The position numbers and the translations under genes were made by a program. Below the pieces are notes generated by a model, which saw only the letters and a program-made list of their open reading frames with translations, was not told where the DNA came from and made no database searches. Positions 54,013 to 64,000 of a stretch of 64,000 nucleotides of DNA are shown one piece after another. Every line of letters starts with the position of its first letter. Position 1 is the stretch's first letter. Origin of the DNA: Brachionus rotundiformis (lineage: Eukaryota; Rotifera; Eurotatoria; Ploima; Brachionidae); contig JAESIW010000137.1 in NCBI GenBank assembly GCA_016802295.1, positions 1,479,318-1,543,317 of the forward strand. The letters run 5' to 3'.

Positions 54013-54369
54013 GATTAAAAAATAAAATTTAAAGTTAAAAATTAATTTAAAATCATACAAAATGTTGAGATAATGTTTGAATATTAGAAATATTCTTATT
54101 CCATGAAGATTGTTTGAAAATATTTCTCAATATTTCATTTAGTTAATTTAGGATTCCACTAGAAATCTCTTAAAACTGTGTAAAAATCTTGGCCAGAAAG
54201 AAAAAATAAGAATTTAGTCAAGATCTTTTTAAGTTCGTATCAAGAATCTTGTTTCTATTAACTCCTGAGAGTTCTTACCAGATCCTAGTAAGGAATTGGT
54301 TCCTGGGAAGTTAATATTGTTTTTTTTTATTTATTTGAGCCACTAGAAACTTGATTTAAAATCTTATTT

Positions 54370-54612
54370 TTAACCTGCAGATCTTCCTCGCCTTTGTCTA
54401 GCTGGTTTTATGTAAGGTTCCATATTTACTTGAATGCCAATTAAGCTTTCCGTAAGCTCTTCTAGTTCTTTAGCTATCTTTTCTTAAATTTCAACAAAGT
54501 TTGTGTAATGGTTTCCCTTGGCTGATATGGCAATCTGTGTTTTGTCTTTTTTCCCCCAAAGAAACATCTTAAGCAATTGGATGCCATTGACCGAAGGTTT
54601 GTTAGCTTAGCA
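54370..54612 (-). pseudogene. Decayed coding fragment of unknown origin
   Basis: The minus strand reads about 80 codons of protein-like, GC-richer sequence. It includes K-M-F-L-W-G-K-K-D-K-T-Q-I-A-I-S and K-E-L-E-E-L-T-E-S-L, ending R-Q-R-R-G-R-S-A-G and a stop. One in-frame TAA (near 54488) interrupts it. It may be a transposon ORF or a processed gene remnant; the family was not recognised. Confidence 0.45.
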
Positions 54613-54755
54613 AATTCGAAACTTGATGATAATTCTGTCATTTAAATTTACTTATCGAAATAATAAATCATTTTAAATGTTGTTCGTATGTAATATTCTT
54701 TGAATGTAAAAATATAAACGGATTTTAAATAGCTAAGATTATATTTATTAAGACA

Positions 54756-54975
54756 TTAACACTAGAAGACCTATGAAATTTTTAATTTTTTTAAATTTTT
54801 AACTTTTAAATATTATCTTTAAGTAAAAATTATTTCTAAAATTGACAAAATTTTAAGTGTTTATTTATGAATAATCTTGTCAATTTTTAATTTATTTATA
54901 AAATTTTGCTTCATTTAGATATTGTAACAATTTGAAATTTGACCAAAAAACTTGTTTGATCTCCTAGTTCTACGA
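54756..54975. mobile_element. piggyBac-like MITE, degenerate copy
   Basis: The left end is TTAACACTAGAAGACC, the same end as the copy at 60304. The right end (GATCTCCTAGTTCTA near 54957-54972) is only partly conserved and lacks the TTAA. Confidence 0.45.
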
Positions 54976-55748
54976 AACTTAGACTTAAACATCTTAAAAA
55001 GTTTATTGTGATATTGGTTATTATGTCATTTATCTATTTTATTTTAGCATCAGAGGAAAAAAAATAAAAAATTTATTTGACTAAAAACTGGCATTATTTG
55101 GAATGAAACAACAATTAAAAAATTAAGTAAAATAAGTTCATTGGAAAGCTATTTTTAGATGTTAAATAAAGGTATTTAAACTAGGAAAAGGCAATACAGG
55201 AAAACTAGAAATGGTTAGATAGCAGCTACACAAAGGAGTTGGGTATTCGATAAATTTTGATTCAAAACTTTCTCTGTATTATTTCTCCGTAGTTGCGAAA
55301 TATTGTCGAATTAATTGATTTTAATTATTCAGTTTTAATGCTTGATTAAGATATAAATTATTTGCTAATGAAGCTTAATCATTTTGATATTTTAAACACA
55401 ATTTATTTAAATATCTCTATTGGTACCCTTAATGGTGCTTAGTTAATATTTTTAAATTAAAAAAATCACTAATAGTTATTTAGATATGCTTATTTTAACT
55501 AATTTTGAAAATAATTTTAAAATTGGTCAAAAGATATGTATCTTAATTGAAAATAGTAACTTAAAATTTTAAAAAATTTAAAATAATTAAATTAATTAAC
55601 GCAACACTACAATTGAAAAATGTACTTTCTATTATATAAAATTCTTTTCATTATTGATTAAATCCTTAATTATATTTTAAACTTATATTTAAAAGAAAAA
55701 GAGATTTGAAAGCTTTCAATAGAGGTATAATCATCTGAAAAATCCTAA

Positions 55749-55762
55749 GTTGCCATGGATAC
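55749..55762 (+). promoter_or_regulatory. X-box-like RFX binding site
   Basis: GTTGCCATGGATAC matches the RFX X-box consensus (GTNRCC, AT spacer, RGNAAC) with one mismatch in the second half-site. It lies 187 nt before the CFAP47 start codon. X-boxes at this distance are a known hallmark of cilia genes in animals. Functional use here is inferred. Confidence 0.55.
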
Positions 55763-55949
55763 ATTTTATAAATTAAAAAAAATAATCGAAACCCAGTTAC
55801 AACCAAGTGTTCGTGTGTGTGTATAATATTTTATATGCTTTTCTTTAAACTTTTTGATAGAACAATACTTATCAAGCAATTTCTCTAATTATCTAATTCT
55901 GGAAAAAAAAAGAGCAAATTAATCAGAATAATTTTATTTCTAGTTCAAA

Positions 55950-58900
55950 ATGAGACTTAAAGAATATGAGATTGTAATCGAGCCTAGTAAAATTATTTTT
56001 GAGCATTTCGAACCATCAAAAACATTTACCAAAACGCTGAATATCAAAAATGTCGGTGGCAAGAGTCGACGAATGGAGCTTTTTCGGCCAGGAAATAAGG
56101 TAGACATATGTTTTTCAATTAGAAAATATCAAATTTTTAAAACAATTAAAAAGGTTTTTCAATTAAAATACAAAAATCCAGAACTGCCTGTTCCGCCAGG
56201 TATGGAAATCGCCGCAATTGTCGAATTCAATACTTCACAAGCTCAAGACTACAGAGACAAAATCGTAATTAGCATTGACAATCAAGAAATAGATGTTCCA
56301 ATCGAAGCCTTCCCTGCTAAACCTATTCTTGAAGTTTTGAGTAATTTTAAGAATAATATCATAGCCATAAACCATTTTACTGAGCCTAATCTATTTAGAC
56401 CAAGTGAATTTCGGTCTCTTATCAGACAATAACAAAACAGTATCAAAATTTTTGAAAATTAGAAACAAAGGAGCCAGAGATGGTCAATTTTCGATCAATT
56501 ATAAGGGTGATTTACCAATAACTTTTGTACCAAACAAAGACATCATATCCGCATATTCTGATTTTAATGTGCGAGTTGATTTTTTTACCAATCGACCAGT
56601 CAAATTGGATGAAAAAATCGAGTATTTTATCAACTTTTCTATGCTCTGACAAAAAATTAATCTTTTTTTAGAATTTTTTTCGAAGGTAAACAAGAGCCAT
56701 GCCAATTCGAAATAATTGGTGATATAATGAGACGGGAATTGATTTTATTAGACTCGAATACTTTCCAACCTATTAATAAACTCGACTTTGGTTCATGTTA
56801 TTACGGCTGTAATCTACTAAATATGGCAATTCTGTTCAATTCGTCACCGGAAAAAGTTGATTACGTGATTCTATTAGAAGAAAAAGGCCTTGGTGTCGAA
56901 ATTGTATAATAAAATAAAAAATAATTAAATTAGAGTTTATTATCAATCACAGAGAAATTTTTTCTAATTTCATTTAAATTTTAGTTTGGTAAAATTATGA
57001 TAAAATTTCAATTAATTTAAAAATATTATTTTGTTAGTAATTAATAATTAAAAAGATAATAAGCTTTAATTTGCCGAGAAATTGAGAAATTTTTAATAAA
57101 AATTAAATAAGGGAGCTGAATTGAGCAAGAGCACAAATGCTTTAAAGTCAAAACCTAATGATTATAAAGAAGATGACTTTTCACCAGTTAATAAGCTTGT
57201 GAGTGCTTTTCCAAATAATGGTACTCTTGAGCCGTTTGAAAAAAGACCCATATTTTTTCGGTTTAGTCCACAGTAAACAATTAAATAAATAAATATTATT
57301 TTTATTGATTGCTTGAATTTTTAAAATTTAAGATACCAAAATCCAAAGTCGGGGTTTTTGACCACCCTTCAGACACCACCTAGACGAGATTATGCAATTT
57401 TCCTGTTCTTTGAACTCTTAGGAAATAATAAGAGAACTGAACTGGCTATAACAGGTACAGCATTGCCAATTTTATTGCGCATTGAACCAAATGAAATGGA
57501 CTTCGGTAGTTGTATCATAGGACAGAAAAAAGAGATTCCCGCAGTTATTTGCAACGATTCGGAATTAAAAGACATAAGGTTCCGTTTTAAAAAAGTAGCT
57601 AATTACACTGTTAGCCCGGCTTGTGGTCGAATACCGCCACTGTCGAGTCGTAATGTAATTGTCACATTTTTACCACATCAAATGGGAACATTCAATTACA
57701 AGCTCAATTGTCAAGTTGTTGATAAAGTCGCTGACAGCAACAATCCCTTGCATGAATACGACAAAAGTATTCGAGATTTTCCCATAAGCTTAAATGGTCA
57801 AGCATTGGCAATTTCAGTCGAACCAAATTCGAAAATTAATACAGGTATTTTACTTAATTGATAGTCTATTTTTTTTCAAAATTTTATCTATTAATCTATT
57901 AACCAGAGTTCAAAAAAGGTAGATTTAAACTTTTAAAAAATTTGTATGCTAAATATATCCCCAATTTTGTGTTAACCCTAAGCTTACTTTTATTTAGAAA
58001 TAAAAATAATAATTTTAATCAAGGTATCAGTCCAATCTTAACCAATGAAGTTGGTCTAAATGTGAGCACTAGTGTCCAAAGTCTTAAATCATTCAGTCCA
58101 AAAATAACTGTTCAAAATGCAGCTAGAGACAGTTTACATAAAATATCCAATTCTGAGAAAATTAAACATGGCACAGAGTCACAGTACAAAATTGCTTTTC
58201 CCAATGATCGCTCTAAGAGCATTGGACCTTTCAACAGAAACGAAAAATACAAGTTTATTTCAGAAGTTTAAAGCCTGAAAAAAAATTAATTTGCTTTCAA
58301 AATACAGAACTTTGTATACAGGCGCTGACCGCTACAATTATGTAGATCCGGATTTTGCTTATACTGAAGAGGAAATAAATCGAATTGAAAAACATAAAAG
58401 AATCTATAAGCAATATATCGATGACTTGAGATTTTTTCGAGAAGAAAGACGACGAAACAAGTAAATGATTAAAAATTTAAAATAAAAAAAAATAATTTTA
58501 ATTAAATAATTTTAATTTAAGAGAGTTTAATACTTTTAAAAACTCAGCTGACAATAATTTGATACCGGGTGGTGGTCTTAAGCCTCAAGAGCTAAGTATT
58601 AAAGAATTGAATAAAGAGGTCACTAAGCCGAAGAGTATGTTTTTCAAAACTAGAAAAATAAATAAAATTTTATTAAATTATTAAAAGATAAATTTAATGT
58701 AAATCCTGAATGGCAACTGGTTAGTTCAGGCGAATTGGCAAATCAAGAAAAACAAATAAAAAATGCATTGATTAGCGAAAATGGCCAAGTTTTAAGTAGA
58801 AGAGATAAGGAAAAGGTTAGTGTTCAGCTAACACCTGCTCAAATATACAAAATTATAGTAAGTAAGTATAAAATTTTAAGCAATTAAATTTTGAATTGTA

Positions 58901-61900
58901 CAATTGAAAAAATCGCTTAGACCCGCCAGTAATTGACTTTGGTGAAGTATCAGTCAAATCTGTGTCAATAAAAAACTTGGAATTTCTCAATACATTAGAT
59001 CAACCAATTCATATAGAACTTGAAACTGATTGTGATGAGCTTGGTAACACGAACCCTTGTGGTCAAGTGATTGCACCGAATTCCAAAGGAGTTTTCCCAA
59101 TTATATTTGAATCTAACACAGTACAAACCTTTCAAAGGTATGATATAATCTGGTGATTGATTTTTTAATTTTTTTTATCATTACAAGATCTATTTCATAT
59201 CGCATAAATTTTTATTATCGGCATCATGTGATCATACTTTCTGAAGTCAAGCTTCCATCTTTAAAGCTTAACACTTACAATTTAGTTCTGACTCAATTAT
59301 CAGGCGTTCAGCCAGACTTGTGCTATCGGTCGAATATAACCATAATAAATCCTTATAATACAACTACAGAATTTACCTGGATACCGATATATGGTGAACA
59401 AGGCACAGCTTTTTCGATTCGTCCAGCTACTGGTGTTATCGAGCCATTCAAAGACTTGGAATGCGAAGTTGTTTGGCACGGATCTTTCTTGGCTCCATTA
59501 AAAGGAACTTTTTCCCTTCAAGCCCGTGGCGGAGATTCTACAACTCTTAATTGTGAAGCCAAGGTTTTTATTCAAATTGATATAGCTATTTATTTGTCTA
59601 AATTTAAAATTTATTTAGCTTGGCTCAACTCAGCTCCAATTTATTAGTAGAAGGTCTAATTTTGGAAAAATCCCAGTCAATATGACCACAACTAAAACAT
59701 TTTATTTGACAAATTCGGGTTCACACAACGCCTATTTTCAAGTAAAACTCAATTTTTTATCAATTAGATTTAAAAAATAATTTAATATAATATTAATAAG
59801 CAATTTTTCCAATTTAATTTAGCACCAGAAGACTCAGGAAGTTTTTTGTTTAAACTGTTGTAATATCTTAAAAAAGCATAATTTTATCAATTAATTAGAA
59901 ATCGACAAAATTGTTCAAAAATTAATATTTTAATTATTTTTTTTCTTAATCTTAGCAATTATTAAGATAAAATATAAGCTTGAAATTCGGTCTTCTAGTG
60001 TTAAAAGTGTATAGCTTGGAAAATTTTCTTCCTTATTTGAAAATATAAGTTCAGTAAATTTAAGCAGGTATTTATATCATATCCCTTTTTTAATTAACAA
60101 CTAATAGAGTTGATAAAACAGTCTTATTATAAAATTGGCCATATTACTTAAATAGATATTTGACAGATTTTTTGCCAAATAGTAATGGCATTCTTACCGG
60201 AAAAATAGTTGTTTATTTAAGATTATTTTAGTGAGTGATCGATTCACAAGTTCTATTGTAAATAAATGCACCAAAGTGCCTTAATTTAATTAATAGTACA
60301 AGATTAACACTAGAAGACCCGACGGGTTTTTTAGACCCATTTTTTTAAATTTCAAATCTCAATATCTTTTAAATGCAGATACTGAATTTAATATTCAGTA
60401 TTTTATTTTATAGATTTATGGAGACTTTATTGAATATCAAAAAAAAATGTTGCTATTCTATGATAATTTTTTTAAAAATTAGTTCTTAAATTTTTGTCAT
60501 TTTTTGGTCGGGCTTTCTAGTGTTAAGAATTTTGGTAAAGCAAATATTAAATTTTAAAGAATAAATAATCAAAAATAAATATCTCAAAGTCAGATAATCA
60601 ACCAGTCAGATATCTCAAAACATTTTTAAGAAGGGCTTTGGTCAAATGTGGACTGTGACACAAGATTTTTTTTAATATTTAGCCTTGGTTCGTAATTATT
60701 GAAATTATTGAAAACATTTGTCAAAAGAACATTTGTCTTTTGATTTTTCAATTTTCCCATTTGTAATATTATTATTGGAGACGTCATTTGAATTGCCAAT
60801 CAACAAGATTTTTAATTTGATAAGTCTTCAAAAGTTTTAAAAAATAAAGGGTACTTAAGTCATATTCACAAAGAACTTAAAAACTTGAATTCTTTTAGAT
60901 TAATAAAGAAATTTTAAGAATAAAAACAAAAAATAAGTTTTTGCCAATATTAAATTTTAAGGAACAGAAAATCTGAATTCAATTTATACAAAAATTAATT
61001 TTTTACAGGTTCTAGACACTAAGCCAATACCTGGTATGCTGATCACTCCAGCTTATGGCCTAGCTCCTTTGAATGCCTTAACAGCTATTAAGTGTGAAAT
61101 GAACCCAGCTGAAATAATTAAATTCGATGCTAGGGTTTTGATTCAAATACGAGGCGGCAAGCAACTTGAGCTTAGATTGTCTGGTGAAAGTGAGGAGCCC
61201 ATAGTTGATATTGACTTGGTAAATCAGAAAATAAGCTTTTATTTACAAGCATATAACTTTTTTTGGCGTTTTGTTGTAGCCTAAATTTGAATTTGGTGGA
61301 ATATTTTCTGGTGCTGTCTCTCGAATGCCATTTAGAATAGCTAACACTTCAAAAGTAAGAGCCCGAGTTGAATTTAATTTAAAAAGATACCATGACTTTT
61401 CAATCAAAACCATAAACAAAACTACTGAATTAATTGAAAATGAACGGAATTATGATATAGTCATAAATGGAGAAGAGGAAATTCCCCTTGAGCTCATTTT
61501 TGCGCCCACTGAAGTTGCTTCATACGAGTTTGAATTGCCGATTTCTGTGAATCGGCCAGAAGAAAATTTTGACGAATACGCCTCATCATCGCCCTATACA
61601 GATTTTACGAGTGTGAGGGGCAAAACTCCCATGACAAGGAAAAGTTCGCGATACTCTTTGTACAATTATATTCCCAAGCGAAAAGTGATTGCCATTGGTC
61701 TTCGACCAGCCATTGAAATATCAAATCCTAATATTAACTTCAAAATACCCATTGCCTTTTTCGAAAAGCTTAAAGATGGTGGTTTTTTTGAGGCTAAAGT
61801 AATTAAAAACTTATTCTTGATTACAAAAATAAAATTAATATTAATCAGGGGACTCAGTTAATGAACAAAAGTCACAAACCAGTAAAATGGTGCATTGATT

Positions 61901-64000
61901 TGAGAAAGTCAAACAAGGTTTTGGAAGATGGTATTTTTAAGCTATGCGATGGTTCATTAGTGCCATTTATTGGCACCGATAAAAAGAGCTATGGACCAGA
62001 AGGTGTCTTGGGTCCAAACGAAACATTTGATTTGAATGTTCTTTTTAGTCCAAGTATTAATTTTATAAAGGAAAAAATAAATTAAATTAAAAAAAAAAGA
62101 TAAACCGGGCATTTACAATTGTATTCTTCCAATTGTTATCAATGACCATTTTGAGCAGCCATTTTATCATATTTACGTAAATGGTGAACTTCTATCACCT
62201 GCGATCAAATTTGAGCCAGAAGTTTTGATACTGAAACCAGTTCCACTGGGTGTTAACTTTTCAGACCAATTTTTTATAAAGTCGATCGGATATGAAAAGT
62301 AAAATTAAATTTTTTTTAATTAAAAATTTTAATTATTTAATCATTTTAAGAAAATCGAATTTAAAACTCGAAGTCCAAAATTCAAAAGCAATTAATGGCG
62401 ATCTTATAGATGTTGTTAATGCTCAATTTGTAAATGAACCAGGTATAATCACTATATTGAAAAAAATTGAAAATTTTAATTAAATTTTATCATTTCAGTA
62501 ATTGATCCAAATAATGATAAAAATTTGATAGAAGTTAGTGTTAACTTTTCATCAAATCAGCCCATATCTAATTCTGTGCAGATAAAATTTACCGATGACC
62601 AAAATAGAGAGTAAATATGGAAAAAATATTGATATAAAAAATTAAAAAATTAAAAATAATTAGGTTTTTTTATAATGTGGTGGTCACATCTGACAATTCT
62701 CTGTTCACTTGTTATGGTTTTCTGGCCGATCATAATTCAGACTATCAAATTGTTTTGGAAACAGGGCAGATCATGAGAGGAACTCGTCCCCAAAAGCAAA
62801 CATCAATTACAAGTGAATTATCTGGTGAACCGATCTTAAGACCTTGTAGTAACACATCTAGAATAACAAATAATCAGTCGGTTAGTCCTACTTTTGATAT
62901 GAATGCTTCGCCAGGAGATGCATCACCTCTTAAAGATAATGATGAAGAAATTCAGGCTGCTTTTAATGGTGATGTGGTAAGAGTTTTTGATTAATTTACA
63001 AATAAAAAAGTCTCAATACAATCTTTTAAAAATTCAATTTTTAAATTTAAACCAGACGAATTGATTATTAAATTTTTATTTTAAAAAAAATTAATTAAAA
63101 CATATGAGTAAAATGATTATTTTCATTAAAAATATTAATTTTAAAGATAATGAGCAATTTTAAATACAACTCACGTCTATCATCTATTTTGACCAAAGCT
63201 CAAGAGCCCATAGTTTTTCCATCATGCGAACTAAATTCTGGCATATACGCTTTTGAGGTATTAAAAGCACTTCAGCGATGGTTCAAAGTAAACGGCTGGC
63301 CTACATCACACAATTTAGTCCGTATCCCTGAATCTTTCAGAGCGTAATATCAAAAATAAAAATAATTTTTTTAAATATTAAAATTAATTTTTTGTCTGTA
63401 AGTGGTGTTAGTAGAAAACCTTTGGACGATGGACTTGAGAATATGCCTCACCAAGACTCAATCAAAAGAGAAAATAAAACAATTTACGAAATGATTGGAT
63501 TCATATGTGGTCGAATGCTACCAGCAATTCCTTTGGGAGCTCCAATACCCACCGATGTGACTGAAAGGGCCATTCAATTTTACTGGCAACATAATGTTTT
63601 TTTGAAGTTTTTAGAGTACTTATTTTAATTTTTTAAATGCTAAACTGATTGTTAAATTTGTATTTTTACAGAACTGAGGGAGGATGTGTGGCTCATGTGA
63701 GACCCGACCATCTCCTAGATATTAAAGAATTTGACCACTGGCTAGAAAAATTAGAAAGCGATCGTGATACAGAGGAAAAAAATGGATTCAGAGACATTTC
63801 GACCCAGAGCATTGAATCACCTAATATTTCACCTCAACTTTTTCCATTTATTAGCAAAAAAGCATGGCTCGATTGTCTTTTACAATTATTAAAAGTAGAC
63901 CTAAATAAATAATGACTTTTAATTAAAACTTTATTCACCTGAAGGTTTGTGTTTTGAATCGCATAACACCAAAAGCATTCAAATCTTCGCCAGTACCCTA
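55950..64000 (+). CDS. CFAP47: Cilia- and flagella-associated protein 47, incomplete (many exons)
   Basis: Starts at ATG 55950 after a TTTCTAG acceptor and continues through more than fifteen exons past the window end. The last visible splice joins 63894 to 63945 across a 50-nt intron. It is built of successive ASH/MSP-like immunoglobulin domains with recurring V-N-F-G-L-L, M-D-F-G-S-C and F-G-E-V type strands, for example at 56400-56640, 57440-57780, 58930-59150, 59270-59570 and 61040-61560. The block F-L-P-H-Q-M-G-T-F-N-Y-K-L is CFAP47-like. From about 63150 a calponin-homology-like segment begins (V-L-K-A-L-Q-R-W-F-K-V-N-G-W-P). CFAP47 is a central-apparatus protein needed for ciliary and sperm motility. 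The large intron 59750-61005 is swollen by two MITEs. HYDIN was considered; the single late CH region favours CFAP47. Confidence 0.8.
59819..60004. mobile_element. piggyBac-like MITE inside a CFAP47 intron
   Basis: The left end (CACCAGAAGAC) and right end (GTCTTCTAGTGTTAA at 59990-60004) are variants of the CACTAGAAGAC termini. TTAA lies at the right border and a degenerate TTAG at the left. It has no coding capacity. Confidence 0.55.
60304..60526. mobile_element. Intact piggyBac-like MITE inside a CFAP47 intron
   Basis: Perfect TTAA at both borders (60304-60307 and 60523-60526). Terminal inverted repeats are CACTAGAAGACCCGAC on the left and GTCGGGCTTTCTAGTG on the right. It is 223 bp in total and non-coding. 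TTAA target duplication is diagnostic for piggyBac-type elements. Confidence 0.8.

Larger units (their letters stand above)
49919..54308. mobile_element. Outer foldback-type DNA element interrupted by the hAT insertion
   Basis: CCAGAAACCAATTCC at 49921-49935 and its near-complement GGAATTGGTTCCTGG at 54292-54306 form terminal inverted repeats. They are followed on both sides by degenerate repeats built from AGATCTT/GGATCCTA and GGATTCC-like units (49936-50080 and 54180-54290). The hAT element at 50198-54012 sits between them. The outer element therefore appears to be an older, small, non-autonomous transposon of about 580 bp that the hAT jumped into. Confidence 0.5.
54313..55740. other. AT-rich region with relics upstream of CFAP47
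   Basis: Holds a decayed minus-strand coding fragment (54370-54612) and a piggyBac-like MITE (54756-54975), listed separately. The remaining sequence shows no gene. Confidence 0.45.

Noticed and set aside
56100..56153. 54-nt in-frame segment in CFAP47 as a certain intron
   Set aside because: It has GT...AG ends but a poor acceptor tract and no stop; whether it is spliced or translated cannot be decided from sequence alone.
54756..60004. One large piggyBac element spanning 54756-60004
   Set aside because: It would contain the 5' part of a normal host gene (CFAP47); each end has its own nearby partner, so separate MITEs explain it better.

Overview
This is nuclear DNA from a small-genome animal. 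Metazoan-specific genes are present (a Wnt ligand, nanos, an R1R2R3 Myb factor, an amidated calcitonin/DH31-type neuropeptide precursor, KMT5A). The DNA is strongly AT-rich and genes are packed a few kb apart. Introns are mostly about 50-60 nt with GTAA-type donors and TTTTAG/TTTAAG acceptors. Non-LTR and DNA transposon relics fill the gaps. Retained cilia genes (CFAP47) and peptide signalling with such compaction would fit a miniaturised invertebrate such as an orthonectid or rotifer-like animal; that placement is inference and no species is claimed.

Layout: 1-1117 (-) Myb factor, cut by the window edge; 3237-3729 (+) neuropeptide precursor in two exons; 3901-3973 (-) tRNA-Lys; 4352-6238 (+) TMEM39; 8143-9773 (-) Wnt in four exons, with a GC-richer tRNA-like island and a LINE relic upstream; 13545-17593 (-) HAUS1, GTPBP3 and ALAD head to tail; 19282-22347 (+) DD3-3-like membrane glycoprotein; 24324-25943 (+) unrecognised 539-residue protein; 26431-27374 (+) EF-hand protein; 27771-39057 (-) eight genes all on one strand (GK5, RWDD1, MRPL19, MED21, C18orf21-like, DOLK, TAM41, SDHAF1); 40142-40957 (+) nanos; 42688-45281 (+) GLE1, flanked by two near-identical 640-bp direct repeats; 45.7-48.2 kb transposon relics; 48518-49288 (+) KMT5A; 49.5-54.3 kb nested DNA transposons including a recently broken hAT element; 55950 to the end (+) CFAP47, incomplete.

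Working together: the two minus-strand clusters are rich in mitochondrial housekeeping genes (ALAD, GTPBP3; SDHAF1, TAM41, MRPL19). Neighbouring genes are separated by only 38-270 nt, and several start codons are immediately preceded by a splice acceptor. In MED21 the acceptor falls inside the start codon (A|TG). This suggests polycistronic transcription with leader trans-splicing, which is the main system-level hypothesis here. The most exciting single gene is the compact neuropeptide precursor, whose active peptide becomes visible only after splicing a 58-nt intron.
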